This document shows, one piece after another, positions 33,096 through 40,982 of a DNA stretch of 64,000 bases; the first letter of the stretch is position 1; each line of letters starts with the position of its first letter. The notes under the pieces were generated by a model. The model had not been told where the DNA came from. It did no database searches and worked only from the letters and a program-made list of their open reading frames with translations. Location: NCBI GenBank assembly GCA_035995205.1, contig DASYKS010000093.1, forward strand, positions 4,469 to 68,468. Direction: 5' to 3'. The DNA is from DASYKS01 sp035995205 (lineage in GTDB: Bacteria > Acidobacteriota > Thermoanaerobaculia > Multivoradales > UBA5704). A program made the translations under genes and the position numbers.

Positions 33096-36000
33096 TCGAT
33101 CCGCAGAAAGGAGTGATCCAGCGGGTGCCGGTGCCGCCGTCGCCGATTGCGGGAACGTTCACGTTTCCGGCGAACAAGACTGCGCCGACCGTGCCGATCC
33201 CGGTGATGGTCCAGCGCCCGCACACCGCGCCCGCGCGGGTGGAGGTCGTGGTCGGCGTGTCGCGCACGTTCCGCGGTACGGGAGGATTGCTCGAAGAGAA
33301 GGGTCACACCGTTTCGTTCCGCTGGTTCGACAAAGCCAAGGGCGGCACTTTGGTCCCCATCCCCGTGAACGGTCTGCCGCTTACCGCGGCGCAGCTCAAC
33401 AAGGGATTCCACCTGTTCGCCGAGAGCAACGTGCCGAGCGGAACGGTCGGCGATTACGTGCTCACCCTGGTGCTCGCGGGCGGCCCCGATCCGCTCGCGA
33501 CACCGCCCGCGAGCGTCGGATTGACGGCGGTTCGCTTGACGCTCGACGTCTTCCCGCCGGGGCCGACCTCCGGCCCCGGCGTGCCCGCGCCGATGCCCGA
33601 ACCGCCCGCAACCGCTCCGCCCGCCGGCACGGCGACCGACAAGTGGTTCCTCGGCCGGACGGTAAACGTCCAGGACGCGGCGCTCTCCCAAGCCCGGGCG
33701 CGGATCCACGCGCGCCAGGAGCCCTCCGGCTTTTCCGGGAACCTTTCGATCCGCCAACGCGCGCTCGCCGGAACGACGCTGGGCAAAGACTCCGCCCGGG
33801 CGGCGCTCCTGGACGACGATCCGAGCGCTCCTCTCCCCTCGACCGTGGCGCATGCGAATCCGTTCGTGTTTCCCGCGATCATCTCCGGGCAGGATTTCTT
33901 CGTCGAGGGACGGGCGCTCAGCGCGAAGGCGCGCGACGTCGCGTTCCAGCTCGGCTTCGACGGCGGGGAGCCGGACGGCGACCGGGTGGCTTTCACGGTC
34001 GGGGTCGGCAGCTCAATTACGATCGGCAATACGCTGCGCGCCGTGTTGGTCAAGAAGGCGCCCGCCAACACCGCGCGCCAGCCGGTCACGCTGAGGGCGA
34101 ACCTCGCGTTTGCCGGCAACGGATCGTTCGACGTGACGGCCGGCAATACTCCCATCAAGGTTCAGTTCTTCGCCGCGGCCAACGGCGGAGCGGCGCTGCC
34201 GCTGCCGATCGTCGCTCCGGGCGCGCGGCTCTCGTCGGCCGCGGGATTTCAGCTGTTCGTCGAAGGGGTCGCGCGGAGCGCGAGCGTCGATGAGCTGGTG
34301 CTTTCTCTTACTCTCTCGGGCGGCGCCAATCCCGAAGGTCTGCCGGCGACGGCGAAGATGACCGCCATCGAGCTGACCCTCGACTTCTGCGCGCCGCGCC
34401 TCACGCCGCGGGTTGAGCCTGTGCCTCTGCCCGCCGCGGCGAAGAGCCGGCCCGGCCGGACGGTGCAGATTCGCGAAGCCGATCAGAGCCACCAGCGCGC
34501 GATGTTGATCGTTCACAAGACCCAGCCCAAGATCATTACCGACCTGGTGATCGAAGCGGTGGGCCAAGGCGGCCCGTCGCGGCTCGCGATGTTCACTGAC
34601 GAGACTCCCGCCGCCGCCCAAGTCGCTGTGGCCTCGCCGCACACCCTGACCTTTCTAGAGCTTGAGCTGGCGGACCCGAAAATCTTCATCGAAGGGACCT
34701 CCGTCAGCACGGGAGTGCGCGATACGAGTATTCGGCTCGGCATCCCCGGCCTCGACCCCGAGGGCGACCGGATCGACACCACGGTCTACGGCGACCTGTC
34801 GGTGGCCGGGCCGTTCCCGGTGGGGGAGAAGGATTACACCCGCGCCGCGAACTTCGCGATCGCGGCCCGGACCGAGATGCTCTCGGCTCTCACGGTGGCG
34901 GAGTCGGGGCTTGCCGCCGCCGCGACGAACGACGCGGTCGACGTACAGATCCGCGGTTTGATCCGTTATCCCGCGACGATCGCGGGAGCGAACCGTCCCA
35001 TTTCGACTCTGCTCGACAATTATCCGCTGGTGATCCTCGCCCACGGCAACCACGTGCCGGCCGGGGGCGCCCGCGTCAACAGCCACGACGGGTTGGAGTA
35101 CCTCGCCCGGCATCTCGCGAGCTACGGCTACGTCGCCGCCACCGTCGATCTCGAAGACATGAACTACCACCGCGCGATCGATCCCCTCGATTTCATCGAT
35201 CGCTTTCCGGCGATCGAGCAACGGGGGTTGACGATCCTCGAGCACATCGCCGAAATGGAGACCCGGAACGGCACCGATCCGGACTTCGGCGGCCACATCG
35301 ACCTCGGCCGGATCGCGTTGGTCGGCCACTCGCGCGGCGGGGAAGCCGTAGTCTCCGCTGAGGTCTTGAACCGCGCCGTGGGCGGGCCGGGGCGCAACAT
35401 TCAATCGGTCACGTCGATCGCCCCGACCGACTTCTTGGGCCTGGTCAACTCGACGACGCCTTACCTGGTGATCTACGGCTCGGCGGACAACGACGTCGCA
35501 AGCGGCCACGGCTTTCAGCTCTACGACCGGGCCACCCGGCGCAAGTCGATGATCTTCGTCGAAGGCGCGATCCACAATCGGTTCTCGACCAATTTCGACT
35601 GGCTGGCCCACCTCGACAGCGCCGATGCCCGGATGATCAGCGAGGACGACCATCGCAACATCGCGCGGGCCTACGTTCTGGGCTGGACCGAGATGGCGAT
35701 CCGCGGTCAGCTCGACCACCTGCCGCTGTTCGACCGCAACGGCCGGCCCGCGACGGTCGCGGCGGCGGTGCAGATCTTCCACCAATTCCAACAGGTGGCA
35801 GGACAGCGGGCGGTGATCGACGACTTCGAACAGGGGGCGTTCAACCCGGCATTGCCGCAGGGACCGCAGCTGGCGCCACGAGCGGAGCGCAACGGCCTAA
35901 ACGGAGTGGTCGCCGTCGCCGGCCTAGAGATCCCCGTCGGTTTGACCGACGCGCGCACCGAGGCGAGCCTCCGGCGGCGCGAGCTGGCGAACTTCTGTCA

Positions 36001-36442
36001 CGACACGTTCGGCGCCATGGTCGCCTGGGCGGCGGCCGGCGGAACCTATACGACGCCTTTTGCGGCGAGCAACGTCTCGGGATTTCGCGTCCTCTCGTTC
36101 CGCGCCACGCAGCGCTTCGACGTGCCGAAGAATCCGAACCCGGCGGGTCTGGTGCCCGGCACGGCGCTCGACCTGTCCGTCCGGCTCACCGATTCCGCCG
36201 CGAGGACGGCGCTCGTGCGCGCGGGCTCCGTGGCGACCCTTCCCTTCCCGTGGAAACGGCCGGCCGCTGAAGGGGGGCCGGATCTCAACAAGTCGGCCTT
36301 GCGCACGATCCGCCTGCCGCTGTCGGCCTTCACCGACGCCAACAACGCTCTCGCCCTCACGGCGATCGTTTCGATTGCATTTGTCTTCGATCGGCGGGCG
36401 AACGGCGAGCTGGCGATCGACGACATCGAATTCTCGGACTAG
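33092..36442 (+). CDS. Giant CIS protein with alpha/beta-hydrolase C-terminus
   Basis: 1116 residues, GTG start overlapping the upstream stop. Residues 1-575 repeat the A-B-A'-B' beta-module architecture of the protein at 29471 (for example PPSPIAGTFTFP, LPLTAAQLNKGFHLFAESNV, DKWFLGRTVNVQDA). An alpha/beta-hydrolase domain follows at about 600-880: oxyanion-loop region LVILAHGNHVPAGG, nucleophile Ser747 in GHSRGG, acid Asp799 or Asp801 (VIYGSADND), His828 (EGAIHNRF). It resembles serine hydrolases of the polyester- or platelet-activating-factor-hydrolase type. The last 210 residues begin VIDDFEQGAF and end LAIDDIEFSD, a CBM11/CIA30-like jelly roll. An esterase, lipase or depolymerase payload is inferred. 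Confidence 0.78.
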   Translation: MIDPQKGVIQRVPVPPSPIAGTFTFPANKTAPTVPIPVMVQRPHTAPARVEVVVGVSRTFRGTGGLLEEKGHTVSFRWFDKAKGGTLVPIPVNGLPLTAAQLNKGFHLFAESNVPSGTVGDYVLTLVLAGGPDPLATPPASVGLTAVRLTLDVFPPGPTSGPGVPAPMPEPPATAPPAGTATDKWFLGRTVNVQDAALSQARARIHARQEPSGFSGNLSIRQRALAGTTLGKDSARAALLDDDPSAPLPSTVAHANPFVFPAIISGQDFFVEGRALSAKARDVAFQLGFDGGEPDGDRVAFTVGVGSSITIGNTLRAVLVKKAPANTARQPVTLRANLAFAGNGSFDVTAGNTPIKVQFFAAANGGAALPLPIVAPGARLSSAAGFQLFVEGVARSASVDELVLSLTLSGGANPEGLPATAKMTAIELTLDFCAPRLTPRVEPVPLPAAAKSRPGRTVQIREADQSHQRAMLIVHKTQPKIITDLVIEAVGQGGPSRLAMFTDETPAAAQVAVASPHTLTFLELELADPKIFIEGTSVSTGVRDTSIRLGIPGLDPEGDRIDTTVYGDLSVAGPFPVGEKDYTRAANFAIAARTEMLSALTVAESGLAAAATNDAVDVQIRGLIRYPATIAGANRPISTLLDNYPLVILAHGNHVPAGGARVNSHDGLEYLARHLASYGYVAATVDLEDMNYHRAIDPLDFIDRFPAIEQRGLTILEHIAEMETRNGTDPDFGGHIDLGRIALVGHSRGGEAVVSAEVLNRAVGGPGRNIQSVTSIAPTDFLGLVNSTTPYLVIYGSADNDVASGHGFQLYDRATRRKSMIFVEGAIHNRFSTNFDWLAHLDSADARMISEDDHRNIARAYVLGWTEMAIRGQLDHLPLFDRNGRPATVAAAVQIFHQFQQVAGQRAVIDDFEQGAFNPALPQGPQLAPRAERNGLNGVVAVAGLEIPVGLTDARTEASLRRRELANFCHDTFGAMVAWAAAGGTYTTPFAASNVSGFRVLSFRATQRFDVPKNPNPAGLVPGTALDLSVRLTDSAARTALVRAGSVATLPFPWKRPAAEGGPDLNKSALRTIRLPLSAFTDANNALALTAIVSIAFVFDRRANGELAIDDIEFSD

Positions 36443-36453
36443 GAGGTTTCGCG

Positions 36454-36819
36454 ATGGCACCATCCCAGGGCTACGGCCCGCCGAAGATCGAAGGGGTCCG
36501 CGCGGTGCGCGTGGGCGGAGAGGACGCTCTCCAGGCCCTCGCGCCGGGAGCCGCTGGCCCAAGCCCCCGCGTGCGTCTGGAAGTCCGGGCGGAGGGCTTT
36601 ACCGGACGCGCGATGCCGCTGTTGATCCGGGTCGGCGGGCGCGCTTATCGCGCGTCTTCCTTTTCGGCCGATGGCAAGACGGTGTCCTTCATCCTCGACG
36701 AGATTCCGCCGGAAGGCGCGGTGATCGAGGTCGGCTATCCGCCGCACCAGATGGCCGAGCTGCCCGAGCGGTTCTCGCTCTCCATGCTGGAAGACACCGA
36801 GCCGGGAGGTGGATCATGA
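36454..36819 (+). CDS. Small beta-rich CIS protein (IPT-like)
   Basis: A 121-residue protein with a strong AGGAGG ribosome site. The pattern of strands (RVRLEVRAEGFTGRAMPLLIRVGGRAYRA, then TVSFILDEIPPEGAVIEVGY) resembles an IPT/TIG-type immunoglobulin-like domain. It has no signal peptide. Its stop overlaps the ATG of the hub gene (ATGA), so it is probably co-assembled with the hub or stabilises it. I cannot assign it to a named tail protein. Confidence 0.6.
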   Translation: MAPSQGYGPPKIEGVRAVRVGGEDALQALAPGAAGPSPRVRLEVRAEGFTGRAMPLLIRVGGRAYRASSFSADGKTVSFILDEIPPEGAVIEVGYPPHQMAELPERFSLSMLEDTEPGGGS

Positions 36820-37868
36820 CCACCGCCGGCCTTTCCCCCGCCTACCGTCTGCGCCTCGGGAGCAAGGTGGTCGATACGTCGAAAGAGCCGAAGGCGAGCA
36901 CGCTGGTGGCGCTCGACCTGGTGCTCGATCTCGACGTGCCGACGGACGCGTTCACCTTGGCGCTCGGCGCGGTGGGCTCCTTCCGGCCGGCGAAAGGCGA
37001 CGTGGCAGAGATCTCCCTCGGCTACGCCGGGGAGACCGCCGAAAAGGTGATCTCGGGCGCGGTCTCCGCCGTCGAGACGGGTCTCACCGAGATCCGCGTC
37101 ACCGGCCAGAGCGCGGCGAGCAAGCTCTTGCGAACGTTTCTCGATCGGACGTTCGAAGGAATGAACGCGGGCGACGTCGTGCGCGAGCTGTGCAAAGCGG
37201 GCAGCGTCGAGATCGCGCGGTGCGAAGATGGCACCCACTTCCCGGCCTACGTGATCGATTCGCGGCGCAGCGCCTGGCACCACCTGCGGGACCTGACGGA
37301 TCTCTCCGGCTTCGATCTATGGATCGACCGCGACGGCAAGCTGGTGTTCGAGCGTTTCGCGGGCGGGCGGATCGCCCACGTGCTGGAGCTCAAGAAGAAC
37401 CTGCTGGCGCTCGACGTGCTGCGCCACGAGCCGGGTATCGGGCGGGTGGAAGCGTGGGGCGAAAGCCCGGCTTCGGCGCGCGGCGAGAAGACCTGGGGCT
37501 GGCTCTCCCACGATTTTTCCGGCGCGCGCGGCACCCAGGGCGAAGGGGATCCCCTGCGCCGGCTCGAACGGCCGGCTCTGCGCACGCGCCAGGCGGCGCA
37601 GACGGCGGCCACCGCGCTCTGGCGGAAGATCCAAAGAAACGCTCTGACCGGCCATGCCTTGACGCTCGGCCGGCCGCAGGTGCGGCTGGGCGACTCGATT
37701 CGCCTGCGCGGCCTCGCCGACGAATCGCTCAATACGTTCTTCCAGGTGCGCCACGTCCGCCACCGCTTGACCAAGGCGGGGGGATTCACCACCGAGATCG
37801 GCTTTCGTTCGATCGAAATTCCGGGCGATCCGACAACTTCCGTCGGGGGTGGGGGAGTGGCGCCATGA
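36816..37868 (+). CDS. Baseplate hub protein, phage late control D (gpD)-like
   Basis: 350 residues from the ATG overlapping the preceding stop. It matches the gpD/gp27-type hub: VISGAVSAVETGLTEIRVTGQSAASKLLR, then the conserved DVVRELCKAGSVE and the AWHHLRDLTDLSGFDLWID segment seen in VgrG N-terminal and late control D proteins, followed by a beta domain ending with HRLTKAGGFTTEIGF. In CIS the hub trimer sits under the tube and adapts it to the spike, which the next gene encodes. The stop overlaps the spike start (ATGA). Confident at family level. Confidence 0.85.
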   Translation: MTTAGLSPAYRLRLGSKVVDTSKEPKASTLVALDLVLDLDVPTDAFTLALGAVGSFRPAKGDVAEISLGYAGETAEKVISGAVSAVETGLTEIRVTGQSAASKLLRTFLDRTFEGMNAGDVVRELCKAGSVEIARCEDGTHFPAYVIDSRRSAWHHLRDLTDLSGFDLWIDRDGKLVFERFAGGRIAHVLELKKNLLALDVLRHEPGIGRVEAWGESPASARGEKTWGWLSHDFSGARGTQGEGDPLRRLERPALRTRQAAQTAATALWRKIQRNALTGHALTLGRPQVRLGDSIRLRGLADESLNTFFQVRHVRHRLTKAGGFTTEIGFRSIEIPGDPTTSVGGGGVAP

Positions 37869-38665
37869 GCCTGATCGGTACTTTGCAGGAGATCGTGCGC
37901 GCCGAGCTCGCCGGTTTGCGCATCGCGGAGCTGGGAGTGGTCGATGCGGTGCAGCCGCACGAGGAGGGGGGCGACTCCGACAACTACGCCTGCGACGTCA
38001 AGCTCAAGAACAGCGGCCTGCTGCTGCGCCGGGTGCCGATCGCGACCGATCGGATCGGCACGGTCGCCCCGCCGAACGTCGGCGATCTCGTGCTGCTCGC
38101 GTTCGACAAGGGGGACGTGAACCAACCCATCGTGATCGGCAGGCTCTACGACGAGCGCCAGCGGGCACCGGTGAGCCATCTGAACGAGGTGATCTTTCGC
38201 CTGCCGCTCGACGAGGCCGACGACCAGACGATCAAGGCGGCGATCCGAAAGACCGATTCCGATCCGAAGCGGGAGCTGGTGTTCGAGATGCCGCCGAAGA
38301 TCAAGGTACGGGTCACCGACGACGACCTGAGCGCGACCGCCGGTCAGACCGAGATGAAGCTCTCCCAGCAAGGCGGCGGTGGTGATGGAAAGGTTACGGT
38401 GACCGCCGGGCGGACCACGATCACGATGGATCAGGACGGTAACGTCACGATCGATTCGGCGGAAGACCTGACGATCGAAGCGGCGAAAAACCTGACGCTC
38501 AAGGGCAACCAAGTAAGCATCGAGGCGCAGCTCGGGGCGCAGATGAAAGCGGGCACGACCGCCTCGCTCAAAGGGAGCGCCAGCGCGACCGTCGAAGGTA
38601 ACGGTGGGGTCACCGTGCAGGGATCGTTGATCTCCGTTCGCGGCACCACCAGCTTCTCGCCTTAG
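37865..38665 (+). CDS. Spike protein, gpV/gp5-like with OB fold and beta-helix
   Basis: A 266-residue protein. The N-terminal OB-fold-like domain (VVDAVQPHEEGGDSDNYACD, then VGDLVLLAFDKGDVNQPIVI and GRLYD) is characteristic of gpV, gp5 and VgrG spike proteins. The C-terminal third has the short repetitive strands of the needle (TVTAGRTTITMDQDGNVTID, EDLTIEAAKNLTLKGNQVSI, ending VTVQGSLISVRG), a triple-stranded beta-helix. It forms the membrane-piercing spike with the PAAR tip encoded next. Confidence 0.9.
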   Translation: MSLIGTLQEIVRAELAGLRIAELGVVDAVQPHEEGGDSDNYACDVKLKNSGLLLRRVPIATDRIGTVAPPNVGDLVLLAFDKGDVNQPIVIGRLYDERQRAPVSHLNEVIFRLPLDEADDQTIKAAIRKTDSDPKRELVFEMPPKIKVRVTDDDLSATAGQTEMKLSQQGGGGDGKVTVTAGRTTITMDQDGNVTIDSAEDLTIEAAKNLTLKGNQVSIEAQLGAQMKAGTTASLKGSASATVEGNGGVTVQGSLISVRGTTSFSP

Positions 38666-38674
38666 GAGGAAACC

Positions 38675-39010
38675 ATGCCCGGACCGCCAGTAACGATTGG
38701 TTGCGCAGTCGTGGTAACGCCGGGGGCGGCTGGAGCGCCCGATACCGGTGTGATCACGTTGATTCCATCGACGACCGCCACCGCGGGGGGTATGCCGCTC
38801 GCGACCGTCGGCTCGACTTGCATGATGGTGAACTCGGTCACCGGAGTCCCTTACCCGCTCGTGATCGGACCGTTGGGAGCCAGCTCCGGCGTGACGATCG
38901 ACGGCAAGGCTCTCGTGCGTTCCGGCGACCGAATCCTGATGGGTCCGCTGGTCTTGGTGATCGGTGTCCCGCCCGCGGCGACTTTCGTCGTCGACACCTG
39001 GGGACCGTAG
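38675..39010 (+). CDS. PAAR-like spike tip protein
   Basis: A 111-residue protein directly after the spike gene, with an AGGAGG ribosome site. Repeated Gly- and Val-rich short strands (TIGCAVVVTPGAAGAPDTGV, DGKALVRSGDRILMGPLVLV) and its size match PAAR-type cone proteins that sharpen the spike and can carry cargo. The conserved P-A-A-R residues are not present in strict form, so this is a PAAR-like or DUF4280/DUF4150-like member. Confidence 0.75.
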   Translation: MPGPPVTIGCAVVVTPGAAGAPDTGVITLIPSTTATAGGMPLATVGSTCMMVNSVTGVPYPLVIGPLGASSGVTIDGKALVRSGDRILMGPLVLVIGVPPAATFVVDTWGP

Positions 39011-39048
39011 CGGCAACTTGAGAAAGAGATTGGAAGAGAGAACGACAC

Positions 39049-39522
39049 GTGAGCGACCCGTTCGGCATCGACCTCAAACTGATCGTCAACCGTGAGCGCC
39101 AGCTCTCTCGCGAGCGGGGCGCGGACCTTTCGACGGACGTCCGTCCCGAGAGCGGCGAAGTCGATCTCGCGCGCCTGGACGGGGTGGAGAACCTCAAACA
39201 GGCGCTGCTGCTGCGCTTTCTCACTCCTGTGGGCGAGCTGGCGCAGCTCGGCCACTCGCGCTACGGCTCGCGTCTCTACGAGCTGCTGGGGCAGCTCAAC
39301 ACCGAGGCGAACCGCGACCGCGCGAAGCTCTACACGCTCGAAGCGCTCGCATCCGAGCCTCGGGTGGCGAAAGTGATCGAAGTCAAAGTCACCACCCGGC
39401 GCACCGATCCGACCCGCATCGACATCTCGGTCGAGGTCGAAGCGGCGAAGACCGGCGACATCCTCACCCTTACCGTTCCGCTCTCGCTCGAAGAGCTTAG
39501 TTTCCAAGGGAGCGTGCAATGA
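39049..39522 (+). CDS. Baseplate wedge protein, gp25/gpW-like
   Basis: A 157-residue protein with a GTG start. The pattern GVENLKQALLLRFLTPVGEL, AQLGHSRYGSRLYELL, then an acidic helix-and-strand region with TRIDISVEVEA, is diagnostic for the gp25-like family that helps nucleate sheath assembly at the baseplate. The E-P-R motif of the family is present (SEPRVAKVIEVKV, near residue 105). Its stop overlaps the start of the gpJ gene (ATGA). Confidence 0.9.
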   Translation: MSDPFGIDLKLIVNRERQLSRERGADLSTDVRPESGEVDLARLDGVENLKQALLLRFLTPVGELAQLGHSRYGSRLYELLGQLNTEANRDRAKLYTLEALASEPRVAKVIEVKVTTRRTDPTRIDISVEVEAAKTGDILTLTVPLSLEELSFQGSVQ

Positions 39523-40979
39523 ACCCGGACACCATCCATCTGATCGAACGGCCCTATCAAGAGGTGGTGGACGACCTGCTGACCGCGCTGGTGGGCGGGG
39601 TCGTCAACGAGCCCATCGAGTTCGATCTGAAGGCCGACGCCTACCGGCTGGCCGAGCCGGCGAAGGACATCCGCAGCGTCACCGGCACCAAGGACGAGGC
39701 GCGGCATACCTTTCTCAAAGAGATCGACTTCCTCTACCGCGAAGGCGACAACGCGCTGGTCTGGGAAGGGGGCGATCGTCCGGACGACAGGACCCGGTTC
39801 TACGTCGACTATTACCGGCGCGACTCGCGCTCGCCGCTCACCGATCTGACGGTCGGCAGCGTGGTGCGCACGATCGCCGAGGCGATCGGCCGCGAGATCG
39901 CGACCGTCTACGCCCAGATCGATCAGGCGTACCTCTCGGCGTTTTTGGAAACCGCGAAGGGCAAATCGCTCGATCTCGTGGTGTCGATTCTCGGCCTGGT
40001 GCGGAAGACGAAGGAAAGCGCCGCCGGACTGGTCACGTTTTTCCGCGCACCGACCGTGCTCGGCGCGATCTCGATTCCGCAGGCGCTCCCTCTCGCGGTA
40101 AGCGAAGGTCCGGCTCGCTTCGAGACGACGCAGCCGCGCACGCTCCAGGCGGGGCAGACGCGGATCGACGTCCCCGTGCGGGCGGCGGCCGGCTCGGGCG
40201 GCGAGAAGGGAATCGTCCCCGCGGGGGCGATCACGATCATGCTCCAGCCGCTTGCCGGCATCGACCGGATCACCAACTTCGAGCCCACCGTGCGTGCGTC
40301 GGAGGACGAGAGCGACGACGAGCTACGGGGCCGGGCGCGCGCCGCGATCGCGGCCCTCGGCGGCGGCACGCGCGCCGCGGTCGAGCAGGCGATCCGCGAG
40401 CTGGGCGCGCGCCCCGTCGAGTTCCGCGATCCGAACGGCCCCGCGGAGCAGTCGAGCCCGCCGGGTACGTTCTCCGTGCTGATCGATGCCGAGCCCGAGC
40501 GCTTCGGTGGCCTCGCCGCGGGAGTAGGCGACGTCCGCGCCGCCGGCGTGCTTTCCACCCTCGTGGCCCGCTACGTCTATTTCAGGCCGCGGATCGTGGC
40601 GAAGGTCGCCGCGGGGCTTTCCGGCGCGGCGAAAGAGAAGGTCAAGGCCCAGGCTCTCGCCGCGCTCGAAGCGTATGTGGCGAGCTTGTCCGCGGGCCAG
40701 AACGCCAAGGCGGGCGAGCTGCTCGCGGCGTTGAGCCCCGTCTCGGAGATTTCAGATGCGCGCTTCCGCGATGTGCTTGCCTGGCGCTCCGAGCTGTCGG
40801 GTGCGAGCGCGGGCGTGCGCATGCCCGACCGCGACCGGATCGTGGGTCCGGGGGGAGCGCGGGCGACCGATGCCGAGATCGAAGCCGGCACGTTCGAAAT
40901 CTCGCCGCAGGTCGACGGTGAATCCTGGTGGGTGTCGCTCGACATGAGCCCCGCCGATCTGCTGCTTCAAGAGGCTTGA
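39519..40979 (+). CDS. Baseplate J-like wedge protein
   Basis: A 486-residue protein of the baseplate J/gp6 family. Conserved features: SPLTDLTVGSVVRTIAEAIG, the YAQIDQAYLSAFLETAKGKSL helix pair, RFETTQPRTLQAGQTRIDVP, the EDESDDELRGRARAAIA motif, and the TRAAVEQAIRELG region. It forms the wedge ring that holds the hub and triggers sheath contraction. The start overlaps gp25, as in most P2-like tails and CIS. Length is within the family range. Confidence 0.93.
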   Translation: MNPDTIHLIERPYQEVVDDLLTALVGGVVNEPIEFDLKADAYRLAEPAKDIRSVTGTKDEARHTFLKEIDFLYREGDNALVWEGGDRPDDRTRFYVDYYRRDSRSPLTDLTVGSVVRTIAEAIGREIATVYAQIDQAYLSAFLETAKGKSLDLVVSILGLVRKTKESAAGLVTFFRAPTVLGAISIPQALPLAVSEGPARFETTQPRTLQAGQTRIDVPVRAAAGSGGEKGIVPAGAITIMLQPLAGIDRITNFEPTVRASEDESDDELRGRARAAIAALGGGTRAAVEQAIRELGARPVEFRDPNGPAEQSSPPGTFSVLIDAEPERFGGLAAGVGDVRAAGVLSTLVARYVYFRPRIVAKVAAGLSGAAKEKVKAQALAALEAYVASLSAGQNAKAGELLAALSPVSEISDARFRDVLAWRSELSGASAGVRMPDRDRIVGPGGARATDAEIEAGTFEISPQVDGESWWVSLDMSPADLLLQEA

Positions 40980-40982
40980 GAC

